The notes under the pieces: generated by a model
The model's database searches: none
What the model was told of the DNA's origin: nothing
What the model saw: the letters and a program-made list of their open reading frames with translations, nothing else
Assembly (NCBI GenBank): GCA_964513465.1
Contig: CAZEMR010000053.1
Span: 1-20,718, forward strand
Reading direction: 5' to 3'
DNA length: 20,718 nucleotides
Source of the DNA: CAZEMR01 sp964513465
Lineage (GTDB): Bacteria > Bacteroidota > Ignavibacteria > Kapaibacteriales > UBA2268
Position numbers and translations under genes: made by a program
Shown: positions 1-7,695 of the stretch, piece after piece
Numbering within the stretch: position 1 is the stretch's first letter
Layout of the letters: the number at the start of each line of letters is the position of its first letter

Positions 1-163
1 CCCCCAATATAGCCAAATCCGCGTCATTATTTGTCGTCTGAAATGCGAATGGTAAAATTTTTTCGAATTTCCTCATCCCCACTCCCCACGATTTTTATTT
101 CTCATGGCTTAATCTTATTTTTATGCATTAACTCGATTTGTATTATCACTCGCGAATTATATT
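1..163. other. AT-rich region before the first gene
   Basis: No coding frame, RNA gene or clear promoter box could be supported here. It contains short T-runs and presumably the promoter of the downstream oxidoreductase gene, whose ATG at 164 has no Shine-Dalgarno sequence in front of it (only AT-rich bases, as is common in Bacteroidota). Confidence 0.4.
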
Positions 164-1831
164 ATGAATAAAGTTGTTATTATTGGCGGGCAGGCGGCCG
201 GATGCAAGGCTGCGGCCCGGCTCAAACGCATTATGCCCGATTCGGAAATCACCATCGTCGAAAAACGCGAAATCCTCTCGTTCGGCGCCTGCGGAATGCC
301 ATTCTATGCCTCGGGCGATATCCCCGAACTGCTCGAGCTGGCCACCACGCCCTATGGGATGGTGCGCGACGCCGAATTTTTCCGCGACGTCAAGGGCGTC
401 GAAGCCCGTATCCACACCGAGGCCACAGCGATAGATACCTCGGCGCAGACCGTCAGTTGCCGCGACCTCATGTCCGGCGAGGAATTCGAGCTCGGCTACG
501 ACAATCTGATAATCGCAACCGGCGGCAGGACTTCCCGGCCACCCTTCCCGTGCCCGGAATCCGAGCGGATTTCGACATTCATCAAGCCCGCCGACGCAAA
601 GGCCTTCCGCAAAAAAGCCCAGACCGGGCAGGTCGGCACGGCAGTGGTAATCGGCGGCGGATATATCGGCTGCGAGCTGGCCGAGGCGCTGGTCAGTCTG
701 TGGGGCATCGACACCCACATCGTCGAGATGGAAGACCGTCTGCTGCCCAAGGCGTTCGACGGCGAGCTGGCCGGACTGATCGCTAAGGTTTACGAAGACG
801 AGGGGGTCAACCTCCACCTTCGCACCCGCGTCGAAAAGGTAGAGCTGGACGACGACGGCAACCCGACAGTATCGCTAAACAGCGGCGAATCAATCGATTG
901 CGACTACGTATTTATAGCCACCGGAATAATGCCCGATACTCGGCTGGCACGCAGCGCGGGGGTGCGCATAGGCGACCGTGGCGGCATCGCCGTCGATAAT
1001 CAGATGCGCACGAATATCGCGAATATTTTCGCAGCGGGGGATTGCATCGAAATCAATAATTATATAACCGGCAAGCCATGCCTGCTGCCGCTGGGGTCTC
1101 TCGCCAACCGCCAGGGCCGCGTGGCCGCAGACGCTATCGCCGGCCGCGATGCAAATTTCGGCGGGGCAGTGGGCGCAATCTCGATGAAGGCGTTCGAACT
1201 GATCACCGCATCGACGGGGCTGACCGAAAAGCTGGCCGGAATCCTCGGTTACGAGTGCTCGACCATCGTCGGCAACTGGACCGATCGCCCGGATTATTAT
1301 CCGGAGAATCACGACATTTACGCAAAACTCGTTTACGAACGCGAAACGCTTCGCCTGCTCGGGCTCCAGCTTGTCGGCCGGGGCGAGGTCACGCGGTATA
1401 TCGACAGCTTTACGCAGATGGCCGCGGCCGAGGGTACGCTATACGACCTGCTCGACGCAGAGCACGCCTACACTCCGCCGCATTCCGGGCCGCTCAATCC
1501 GCTGAACAATCTTGCGGCAATGGCTCTGAATCAGGAGGAGGGCATTCGCTGCATCGAACCCGGCGAAATCGATAAATTCGAGGGTCTCGTCATCGACGTG
1601 CGCGAGGAAAGCGAAATTGAAGCCTACCCGCTGGAGCGCGCAGACGAGAAAATATCAATAAAATATTTCAGGGAAAAAGCGTCCAATTTGGATACCTCCC
1701 GGCCTGTATTAGTAGTCTGCCAGCGCGGCCCGAGATCGTACGAAGCCGCCCGGTGGCTGAATGGGCGCGGCGCTTCGGAGGTTGCTTATCTGGGCGGTGG
1801 AATGCAGCTTGCGGAAAAAATCATCTCGTAG
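164..1831 (+). CDS. CoA-disulfide reductase-like FAD/NAD(P) oxidoreductase fused to a rhodanese domain
   Basis: This 555-residue flavoprotein of the pyridine nucleotide-disulfide reductase family probably reduces CoA disulfide, CoA persulfide or polysulfide with NAD(P)H, in the cytoplasm. The N-terminal FAD site is GGQAAG (8-13). Cys43, in SFGACGMPFY, sits where the family's single redox cysteine lies. A second dinucleotide fold starts at VVIGGGYIGCELAEAL (about 161-176), and FAAGDC is the second FAD motif. A dimerisation domain follows, then a rhodanese domain (about 465-555) with the active-site loop VCQRGPRS, Cys519. This fused layout is known as CoADR-RHD, so sulfane sulfur handling is the best inference. 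It could instead be an NADH oxidase or persulfide reductase of the same family; sequence alone does not separate them. hemA follows 66 bases downstream on the same strand. The gene ends with TAG. Confidence 0.85.
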   Translation: MNKVVIIGGQAAGCKAAARLKRIMPDSEITIVEKREILSFGACGMPFYASGDIPELLELATTPYGMVRDAEFFRDVKGVEARIHTEATAIDTSAQTVSCRDLMSGEEFELGYDNLIIATGGRTSRPPFPCPESERISTFIKPADAKAFRKKAQTGQVGTAVVIGGGYIGCELAEALVSLWGIDTHIVEMEDRLLPKAFDGELAGLIAKVYEDEGVNLHLRTRVEKVELDDDGNPTVSLNSGESIDCDYVFIATGIMPDTRLARSAGVRIGDRGGIAVDNQMRTNIANIFAAGDCIEINNYITGKPCLLPLGSLANRQGRVAADAIAGRDANFGGAVGAISMKAFELITASTGLTEKLAGILGYECSTIVGNWTDRPDYYPENHDIYAKLVYERETLRLLGLQLVGRGEVTRYIDSFTQMAAAEGTLYDLLDAEHAYTPPHSGPLNPLNNLAAMALNQEEGIRCIEPGEIDKFEGLVIDVREESEIEAYPLERADEKISIKYFREKASNLDTSRPVLVVCQRGPRSYEAARWLNGRGASEVAYLGGGMQLAEKIIS

Positions 1832-1897
1832 ATTAATCGGTCATTGAATTCATCGTAATAATTTATTTGTTTATTAATTTATTGAATTTATAGAAAA

Positions 1898-3103
1898 ATG
1901 AGCGAAATCGTTCTATCTGCAATCGGAATTAATCACAAAACATCCATGGTCGCCGAGCGCGAAAAATTCCAGATCGCCCGGCGACAGATACCCGGCGCGA
2001 TCGATATACTCCGCGAAATGCCGCAGATCGAGGGTGCACTGATACTCGCCACCTGCAACCGCTGCGAATTCTATCTGGTGCATAGAAATAATGCTTCGGC
2101 ATTCGATATTATCACTGAATTTTATAAAAAGGAGAGGGGAATCGACGCCGGGGGTTTCGCTCACGCATTCAAAACATACAAAAATGAGGACGCCACCCGC
2201 CACCTTTTCCGCGTGATCGCCGGCCTGGAGTCGCTGGTAATCGGCGAATACCAGATTCAGGGCCAGATCAAGGAAGCATACAGCATGGCCTGCGAGCATC
2301 AGTCGGTGGACAAAGTTCTTCACAAATTATTTCATGCCGCATTCCGCGCGGGCAAGAAAGTACGCAGCAAGACTTCGCTCGGCGGCGGGAAGCAATCCGT
2401 CAGCGGGGTGGCCTCGCAGATATTAATCGATAAGCTCGACCCTGAGGATAAGGTAACAGTCATCGGAGTAAACGAGAATACAAAGATTCTGACGGAGGCT
2501 CTGTCGGCAAAGGGATTCCGGAATTTCATATTTGCAAATCGCACTCTTTCGAAAGCCGAGATTATGCGCGAAACCTATGGCGGCAAGGCCACGGGTCTCG
2601 ACCGTCTGATGAATAATCTCTACGAATCGCGGGCGGTGTTCTCGAGCACAGGCGCGCCGGAGTATGTGGTTGCGAATAAGCAGCTTATCGAGCTCGAAGC
2701 GCAGGGCTTATGTCCGGAAATAATTATAGATATGGCAATTCCGCGGGATATTGATACATCGGGTCTGCCGGATTCGATAGAGGTTTACGATCTGGGCTCG
2801 CTGCGGGAATACCTCGACCACGAACGCGAGGAGCTCGCGACGGAAGTCCCGATAGCAGAAGAAATTATCGAATCGGAGGTGGATTTGTTCCGGGCATGGT
2901 CGGAGAGTTCGCCGAACGATCTGCTCCAGCCATATGCCGAAAAATTCGAGGAAATCCGCCAGCAACTGATGGAGGAATTCCGCGATCAGTACTCAGAGCC
3001 GGCATTCGAGCGGACTGACAAGCTGTCGCGTCAGTTGGTGCACCGCATGAAGTCCACTTTCGTGCGGATTCTCGTAAAGCAGCAGCAGAACGGGAAACAA
3101 TAA
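1898..3103 (+). CDS. hemA: Glutamyl-tRNA reductase
   Basis: It reduces glutamyl-tRNA(Glu) to glutamate-1-semialdehyde with NADPH, the first committed step of C5-pathway tetrapyrrole synthesis. The 401 residues match the family length. The N-terminal catalytic domain shows INHKTS (11-16) and the nucleophile Cys53 in ATCNRCEFY. The signature GLESLVIGEYQIQGQIKEAY begins at residue 109. The NADPH domain contains FANRT (212-216), and the C-terminal helical dimerisation domain is present (DKLSRQLVHRMKS). One oddity is that the glycine-rich nucleotide loop, usually GAGxMG or GAGxTN, here reads GVNENT (190-195), so the second glycine is lost. The upstream gap is AT-rich with no Shine-Dalgarno. The gene converges on nadK. 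No other heme genes lie in this window. Confidence 0.95.
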   Translation: MSEIVLSAIGINHKTSMVAEREKFQIARRQIPGAIDILREMPQIEGALILATCNRCEFYLVHRNNASAFDIITEFYKKERGIDAGGFAHAFKTYKNEDATRHLFRVIAGLESLVIGEYQIQGQIKEAYSMACEHQSVDKVLHKLFHAAFRAGKKVRSKTSLGGGKQSVSGVASQILIDKLDPEDKVTVIGVNENTKILTEALSAKGFRNFIFANRTLSKAEIMRETYGGKATGLDRLMNNLYESRAVFSSTGAPEYVVANKQLIELEAQGLCPEIIIDMAIPRDIDTSGLPDSIEVYDLGSLREYLDHEREELATEVPIAEEIIESEVDLFRAWSESSPNDLLQPYAEKFEEIRQQLMEEFRDQYSEPAFERTDKLSRQLVHRMKSTFVRILVKQQQNGKQ

Positions 3104-3141
3104 ATATAATATAGTGATTTACATAAAATGATATATATAAA

Positions 3142-4032
3142 TCAATCGCCCGATTTATTCGGGATGTCCGGCTTCACAACAGAAGTTGCCCAGAGCAGCT
3201 TTGCGCGGAGCAGGTCATAATACGAGCTGCCCATCGCCTTGATTAATTTAATTCGCGCATCCGAGCGCTTGCAGATAACCGTTTCGTTGTTGTGCAGCGT
3301 ACGCGATACCTGTCCGTCGGCGACAAAATTGGCTTCGCCGGAGCGTGAATATATTTTGAGCGAAATCTCATGCGAATCCGGGATTACCAGCGGCCGGACA
3401 GTAAGCGAATGCGGACAAATCGGAGTCAGGCACACCACTTCGGTCGATGGAGCGATAATCGGCCCGCCGGCCGATAGCGAGTATGCGGTCGAGCCGGTCG
3501 GAGTGGTCAGAATCACCCCGTCGGCGCGGTAATCGCCAATGTAATTTTCGTTTGCATATGCCTGGATGGCAATCATGTGCGGCGAAGTTTTCTTTTCGAT
3601 CACGAAATCATTGAGGGCATAAATCACCTCGCCGGCTATGCGGGTTTCGATCACAGCGCGATCGACCACCCTATAGTTACCCTCCATCAGATCATGGATG
3701 GATTGCTCGAGTTCGGAGATCGAAAATTCCGCGAGAAAGCCGAGTTTGCCAACGTTGACTCCCATGATCGGGATATCGGTATCGATCAGCATTCGCGCGG
3801 CCGAGAGCATGGTGCCATCGCCGCCGAATGATATAACCACATCGGCGAATTTTTCGAATTCCTCGATGGGCAGGGGCTTTACGTAGTCGTTCATTTCTTC
3901 GCCGAAGGCAGCAATAAGCTCCGGTCTGGCGAAGCATTCGGCATCGTAGGATTTTAGTTTATGGGCAGTAAATTCCGCCCAGGAAATCGCCTCTGGCTTT
4001 CCGGTATTTTCAAATAATGCTATTCTTTTCAT
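3142..4032 (-). CDS. nadK: NAD kinase
   Basis: It phosphorylates NAD to NADP in the cytoplasm. With the ATG at 4032 the protein has 296 residues, a normal length. The ATP/NAD-kinase fold shows GGDGT (70-74, with the catalytic aspartate), the ALNDFVIEK segment (the family's NE/D motif), and the glycine-rich YRADGVILTTPTGSTAYSLSAGGP stretch. I chose this start because a longer frame needs a TTG inside the preceding gene and adds only 15 lysine-rich residues, while the ATG follows the DUF1844 stop after one base, suggesting translational coupling. A purine-rich AGAAGAAAG lies just before it. The last gene of the pfkA-DUF1844-nadK run, it ends next to TATATATAT and converges with hemA. Confidence 0.94.
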   Translation of the reverse strand: MKRIALFENTGKPEAISWAEFTAHKLKSYDAECFARPELIAAFGEEMNDYVKPLPIEEFEKFADVVISFGGDGTMLSAARMLIDTDIPIMGVNVGKLGFLAEFSISELEQSIHDLMEGNYRVVDRAVIETRIAGEVIYALNDFVIEKKTSPHMIAIQAYANENYIGDYRADGVILTTPTGSTAYSLSAGGPIIAPSTEVVCLTPICPHSLTVRPLVIPDSHEISLKIYSRSGEANFVADGQVSRTLHNNETVICKRSDARIKLIKAMGSSYYDLLRAKLLWATSVVKPDIPNKSGD

Positions 4033-4033
4033 G

Positions 4034-4297
4034 TCAGCTTTCTTCTGATTTTTCCTTGCCTGCTTCCTCTTCTGCAAGCATTCGCAGGTTTTCGAGTGCG
4101 TCTTTCAGATTTTGTTCTTCTTCTTCGTTCAGATTGCCTTTGGTTTTTTCCTGCAATACTTCGAGTACGTCTATCATGAACTGCGCCTGGCGCAGATCTT
4201 TTTCGATAGTATTATTCGCAGGATTTTCCACCTTTCCGAAGGCGATAATGCCCTGGGAATAGTAGAGCTTAACAATTCGGTCAAAATCAATAGCCAT
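4034..4297 (-). CDS. DUF1844 family small protein
   Basis: This 87-residue soluble protein matches the DUF1844 family from memory: the N-terminal LYYSQGIIAFGKVENP, then IEKDLRQAQFMIDVLEVLQEKTKGNL and an acidic EEEEQNLKDAL helix. The family is short, widespread in bacteria and has no established biochemical role. The protein looks wholly helical and ends in a charged tail (EEEAGKEKSEES). It lies 24 bases after pfkA and one base before nadK on the same strand, so co-transcription with both is likely, but this does not show a metabolic role. The ATG at 4297 is preceded by CAGGG at a spacing suitable for ribosome binding. Confidence 0.85.
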   Translation of the reverse strand: MAIDFDRIVKLYYSQGIIAFGKVENPANNTIEKDLRQAQFMIDVLEVLQEKTKGNLNEEEEQNLKDALENLRMLAEEEAGKEKSEES

Positions 4298-4321
4298 AGA
4301 TTAACCCTGATTAGTGAAAAT

Positions 4322-5281
4322 TTATACCAATAGGTCGGCCAGCTCTATCAGATAGCTGAACAGGTGCTTCTCTTTAGTCCAGGTATCCACCAGCGGCGTA
4401 TATTCTATATCGTGATGGATGCGGCCAACCATTATATCGGTCAGTCCGTCGATCAGCGCATCCACCGCTGCCACTCCGAGATGGCTGGCCAGCACGCGGT
4501 CGCGCACAGTCGGGCTGCCGCCTCGCTGCACATGCCCCAGTATTGTCACTTTGGCTGGTATTTCATATTTATCATTAAGCATATTAGCGATTTTTGCTGC
4601 GCCACCGACCTCGTCGCCCTCGCCGACTATTACGATTGTGCGGCTGTGGCGTCCCTGCTTGAGTATACGCTGATAGAGTATATCCATATTGGTAACAGTC
4701 TCGGGGACTGCTATGAATTCAGCGCCGGTCGAGATTCCGACGTCCATTGCGATGAATCCGGCATGGCGGCCCATTACCTCTACGATAAATACGCGGCCAT
4801 GCGAATCGGCCGTATCGCGGATGCGGTCGATCGCCTGAATGCAGGTATTTATAGCGGTATCGTAGCCGATTGTATAATATGTGCCGTAAAGGTCGTTGTC
4901 GATTGTGCCGGGAGTGCCGATTACCTGAATGCCATGCTCCTCCCATAGGGCATGTGCACCGCGGAAAGTACCATCGCCTCCGCAGCAAATCAGGCCTTCG
5001 ATACCGGCTTCGCGGATGCGCTCTGCGGCTGCGGCCCGTCCGCCCGGATTGCGGAATTCCTTCGATCGGCTGGTCTTCAGAATTGTGCCGCCCTTGGCTA
5101 TGATGTTGGCGGTCTTGCGGCGGTCGAGCTTCTCGAAAGTACCTTCGATCATTCCACTGTATCCGCCGATCACGCCGTAGATTTCGAGTCCGCGGGCGAG
5201 TGCGGCTCTTACCACTGCGCGGACATGTGCATTCATACCGGGAGCGTCGCCCCCGCTTGTCAGAACACCGATTCTCTTCAT
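4322..5281 (-). CDS. pfkA: ATP-dependent 6-phosphofructokinase
   Basis: It phosphorylates fructose 6-phosphate to fructose 1,6-bisphosphate, the committed step of glycolysis. The 319 residues match E. coli PfkA (320). The N-terminal SGGDAPGMNA (9-18), GGDGT (101-105), PGTIDND (124-130, catalytic aspartate) and EVMGRHAGFIA (168-178) are all present, and GHVQRGGSPTVRD near the C-terminus is the sugar-phosphate-binding segment. Glycine rather than aspartate at 104, and glycine rather than lysine before TIDND, mark the ATP-using type and not the pyrophosphate-using type. AAGGA lies six bases before the ATG, one of the clearer Shine-Dalgarno sequences in the window. It probably starts the transcript that continues through DUF1844 and nadK, with a promoter in the 113 AT-rich bases upstream. 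Confidence 0.96.
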   Translation of the reverse strand: MKRIGVLTSGGDAPGMNAHVRAVVRAALARGLEIYGVIGGYSGMIEGTFEKLDRRKTANIIAKGGTILKTSRSKEFRNPGGRAAAAERIREAGIEGLICCGGDGTFRGAHALWEEHGIQVIGTPGTIDNDLYGTYYTIGYDTAINTCIQAIDRIRDTADSHGRVFIVEVMGRHAGFIAMDVGISTGAEFIAVPETVTNMDILYQRILKQGRHSRTIVIVGEGDEVGGAAKIANMLNDKYEIPAKVTILGHVQRGGSPTVRDRVLASHLGVAAVDALIDGLTDIMVGRIHHDIEYTPLVDTWTKEKHLFSYLIELADLLV

Positions 5282-5394
5282 CTGTAATCCTTATCTAAGA
5301 GGTATGAATGAAAAATAGAATTCCAATATATTATAAAATACGAAAACTCGGCTTATCTGCCAAAATTCTTTATTTTTTAAATAATTATATATAA

Positions 5395-6327
5395 TCATTC
5401 AGCCGTTTCGAAACGCCCCTGCATTGGGCCGCGCCAGCCGCGAATGAAGTCGCGGGCAGCCATCGGACGCTTGCCCGAGGGCTGGATTTCCTTCACCTCG
5501 ATCATCCCTTTGCCGCAGTAGACTATCATCCGGTCACCTTCGATCGCAAAGCTGCCAGCTTCGCCGCGTCCGCAGCTGCATGGCTCGCAGCGCAGAATTT
5601 TGACGATATTCCCGTCCAGCATAGTCCATGCGCCGGGCACGGGGGATACGCCGTTAATCAGGTGGCCGACGTTCATCGCGTGGCCGCCCCATTTGATTTC
5701 GCAGTGTTCGCGAAATATCTTGGGCGCGGGGGTGGCGGTGGAATCGTCCTGTGGCATGGCCGCGTAATCGCCGCTTGCGAGCATGCGCACGGTGTCGGCG
5801 GCCATATCGGCGGCCATTGGCATCATCATATCGTGCAGATCGCCGGCGGTCGCGTTTTCGGGGATATCGAATGCGTGCTGCATCAATATCCGGCCGGTGT
5901 CGACCTTGCGTTCGAGCAGGAATGAGGTCAGCCCGGTGGACTTTTCGCCATTGATAATCGCCCAGTTGATGGGAGCCGCGCCGCGGTATTTCGGCAATAG
6001 GCTCGCGTGAATATTGAATGCTCCCAGCCGCGCCTGCTGATATACTTCCGGCGGTAATATGCGGAACGCCACAACGGCTATGATATCCGGTTCTGTCTTT
6101 TTTATTTCATTTACAAAATCTTCGTCCTTGAGGGATTCCGGCTGGAGGATGCGAAGCCCGAGCTCGAGAGCGCGCGCCTTTACGGCCGATGGGATCATTT
6201 TCCGGCCGCGGCCGCGAGGCTTATCGGGAACGGTGACGACGCAATCGACGCCGAATTCCGTATTGAGCTTTTCGAGTGTGGGCACCGAAAATTCAGGCGT
6301 GCCCATGAATACGATTCGTGGTTGCAT
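5395..6327 (-). CDS. fmt: Methionyl-tRNA formyltransferase
   Basis: It transfers a formyl group from 10-formyl-tetrahydrofolate to initiator Met-tRNA. The protein has 310 residues from the ATG at 6327; a TTG start 18 bases upstream is possible but would overlap the preceding gene. The catalytic triad is visible as Asn105 and His107 in FNIHASLLPKYRGAAPI, and Asp143 in KVDTGRIL. The N-terminal RIVFMGTPEFSVPTL and the tRNA-contacting loop DKPRGRGRKMIPSAVK are typical. The C-terminal OB-like domain is present (GHLINGVSPVPGAWT and later). The gene begins seven bases after the TauE-like gene and so is probably co-transcribed with it. The usual partner def is not in the window. TATATATA follows the stop directly. 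Confidence 0.95.
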   Translation of the reverse strand: MQPRIVFMGTPEFSVPTLEKLNTEFGVDCVVTVPDKPRGRGRKMIPSAVKARALELGLRILQPESLKDEDFVNEIKKTEPDIIAVVAFRILPPEVYQQARLGAFNIHASLLPKYRGAAPINWAIINGEKSTGLTSFLLERKVDTGRILMQHAFDIPENATAGDLHDMMMPMAADMAADTVRMLASGDYAAMPQDDSTATPAPKIFREHCEIKWGGHAMNVGHLINGVSPVPGAWTMLDGNIVKILRCEPCSCGRGEAGSFAIEGDRMIVYCGKGMIEVKEIQPSGKRPMAARDFIRGWRGPMQGRFETAE

Positions 6328-6334
6328 AAATATA

Positions 6335-7194
6335 TTAATTGTCAATTATTTGATACAAAATAAAATAAACTGCGAATGCGATCATCGCCCATCCGAAGGC
6401 GAGTTCGAGCGCGCGGTTTTTCATATCCATAGCAAATCTCGCGCCGATTATTGCAAACGGCCAAGCGAGCAGCATCATCACCAGCGCGATTTCCGGATCG
6501 ATATGCCCAGAGCTTAGGTGCACCAGGCTATTGACCAGCGCCAGAGCGCCAACGCAGAACAGCGAGGTCGCCACAGCCCGCTTCATCTCGAGTCCGCTGA
6601 GCTTATTGAATGCTGTGACCAGCACCACGCCTCCGCCGACTGCGAGCAGCCCGGATATGATTCCGGCAAGCATTCCCGGCAGAATCAATGTCAAAATCCC
6701 GCCGGATTGGTTTTCGGATTTTTTAGATTTTTTAGGAATATATAAAAAACGAATGCCGAGAAACACCAGCAATCCCGCCTTGGCGACAATCAGTATCTCG
6801 CCGCCGATAATTCCGCTGGCCCACGACGCAGCCATCCCGAAGGGTATCGCCGCCGCGATCGCAATGCCGGCCATGCGAAAATCGACCATACCCGCCCACA
6901 TGTAGCGGAGCGACCCGGCTCCGGCAGAGATTATCGCCGAGGGCAGGGGAGTGGCCANNNNNNNNNNNNNNNNNNNNNNNNNNNNNNNNNNNNNNNNNNN
7001 NNNNNNNNNNNNNNNNNNNNNNNNNNNNNNNNNNNNNNNNNNNNNNNNNNNNNNNNNTAGCGGAGCGACCCGGCTCCGGCAGAGATTATCGCCGAGGGCA
7101 GGGGAGTGGCCACGACCGATCCGCCGATGCCGAACATCCCGGCGGTGAATCCGGTGGCCGCGGCAATCAGTATTGTCAGAAATATTTCCGGCAT
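6335..7194 (-). CDS. TauE/SafE-family membrane permease, split by an assembly gap
   Basis: This polytopic inner-membrane protein of the TauE/SafE (sulfite/anion exporter-like) family has an unknown substrate. The N-terminal piece starts at ATG 7194 (MPEIFLTILIAAATGFTAGMF) with the GIGG motif. The C-terminal piece has the second half-repeat with LLAVGGGVV and AVATSLF. A 100-N gap (6958-7057) lies between two identical 55-base copies. As drawn, the two sides are in different frames. Removing the gap and one copy (155 bases) gives a clean 234-residue frame that joins GSLRY to MWAGMVDF. The restored protein still lacks about 17 residues between the GIGG and ATPLP motifs compared with its own second half. 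It sits 10 bases after dut and 7 before fmt, in an apparent operon. Substrates such as sulfite or sulfonates are only family guesses. Confidence 0.8.
6903..7112. repeat. Identical 55-base contig ends flanking the gap
   Basis: Bases 6903-6957 and 7058-7112 are identical; both begin tagcggagcgacccggctcc and end gggcaggggagtggcca. An exact match ending precisely at both edges of the N run is what unmerged de Bruijn contigs sharing one k-mer look like, so this is very likely an artefact and not a biological duplication. Confidence 0.9.
6958..7057. other. Assembly gap (100 N)
   Basis: Exactly 100 undetermined bases, a round number typical of a scaffolder's placeholder for unknown gap length. It interrupts the TauE-like gene and separates two identical 55-base copies, so the real gap may be negative (overlapping contig ends). 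Confidence 0.97.
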
Positions 7195-7204
7195 CTATAT
7201 ATAT

Positions 7205-7675
7205 TTAATCGGAATTAATTCCGGTGCTGCCGAATCCGCCATCGCCGCGGGCGGTGCTGTCCAGATCGCTTACCTGCTCGAGTTCGACCTTTTCGTAGCG
7301 GGCGAATACGAGCTGGGCGATTCGGTCGCCCCGGCTTATTATGAAGGGTTCGGCCGAGAAATTCGAGAGAATAATTTTGATCTCGCCGCGGTAGTCGCTG
7401 TCGATTGTGCCCGGCGCATTGAGCGCGAAAATCCCGTTTTTGGCGGCTAGTCCGCTGCGCGAGCGCACCTGGCACTCGTAGCCCTGGCTTAGCGCGATAG
7501 CGATTCCCGTCGGGACCATCATCGTCCGGCCCGGATCGATTTTGGCCGGCTTATCTACTGCGGCATAAACATCCATTCCTGCCGACCCCTCCGTGGCGTA
7601 TCGCGGCAGCGGAAGATCGGCGAATTCGTCATTTATTCTTTTGATTTTTACGATCAAATTTCCACCATTTTTCAA
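7205..7675 (-). CDS. dut: dUTP diphosphatase (dUTPase)
   Basis: It hydrolyses dUTP to dUMP and pyrophosphate, keeping uracil out of DNA and supplying dTMP synthesis. All five motifs of the trimeric family are visible: GSAGMDVYA (30-38), RSRSGLA (71-77), GTIDSDYRGEI (89-99, with the catalytic aspartate), RGDRIAQ (115-121) and the C-terminal RGDGGFGSTG (143-152). Length is about 150-156 residues, as expected. The start is uncertain because no in-frame ATG precedes motif 1. A TTG at 7675 is used here; a second TTG at codon 7 (7657), with GGTGGA just before it, would give 150 residues. It follows ade by 20 bases and precedes the TauE-like gene by 10, so an operon is likely. TATATATAT follows its stop. 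Confidence 0.95.
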   Translation of the reverse strand: MKNGGNLIVKIKRINDEFADLPLPRYATEGSAGMDVYAAVDKPAKIDPGRTMMVPTGIAIALSQGYECQVRSRSGLAAKNGIFALNAPGTIDSDYRGEIKIILSNFSAEPFIISRGDRIAQLVFARYEKVELEQVSDLDSTARGDGGFGSTGINSD

Positions 7676-7695
7676 ATAATTAAACCAAAAATGCT

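Noticed and set aside
3142..4077. Longer nadK from a TTG inside the DUF1844 gene
   Set aside because: It adds 15 lysine-rich residues not typical of the family, while an ATG one base after the DUF1844 stop gives a normal length.
6903..7112. Biological tandem duplication of 55 bases within the permease gene
   Set aside because: The copies end exactly at the gap edges, and collapsing them restores the frame; an assembly artefact explains this better.
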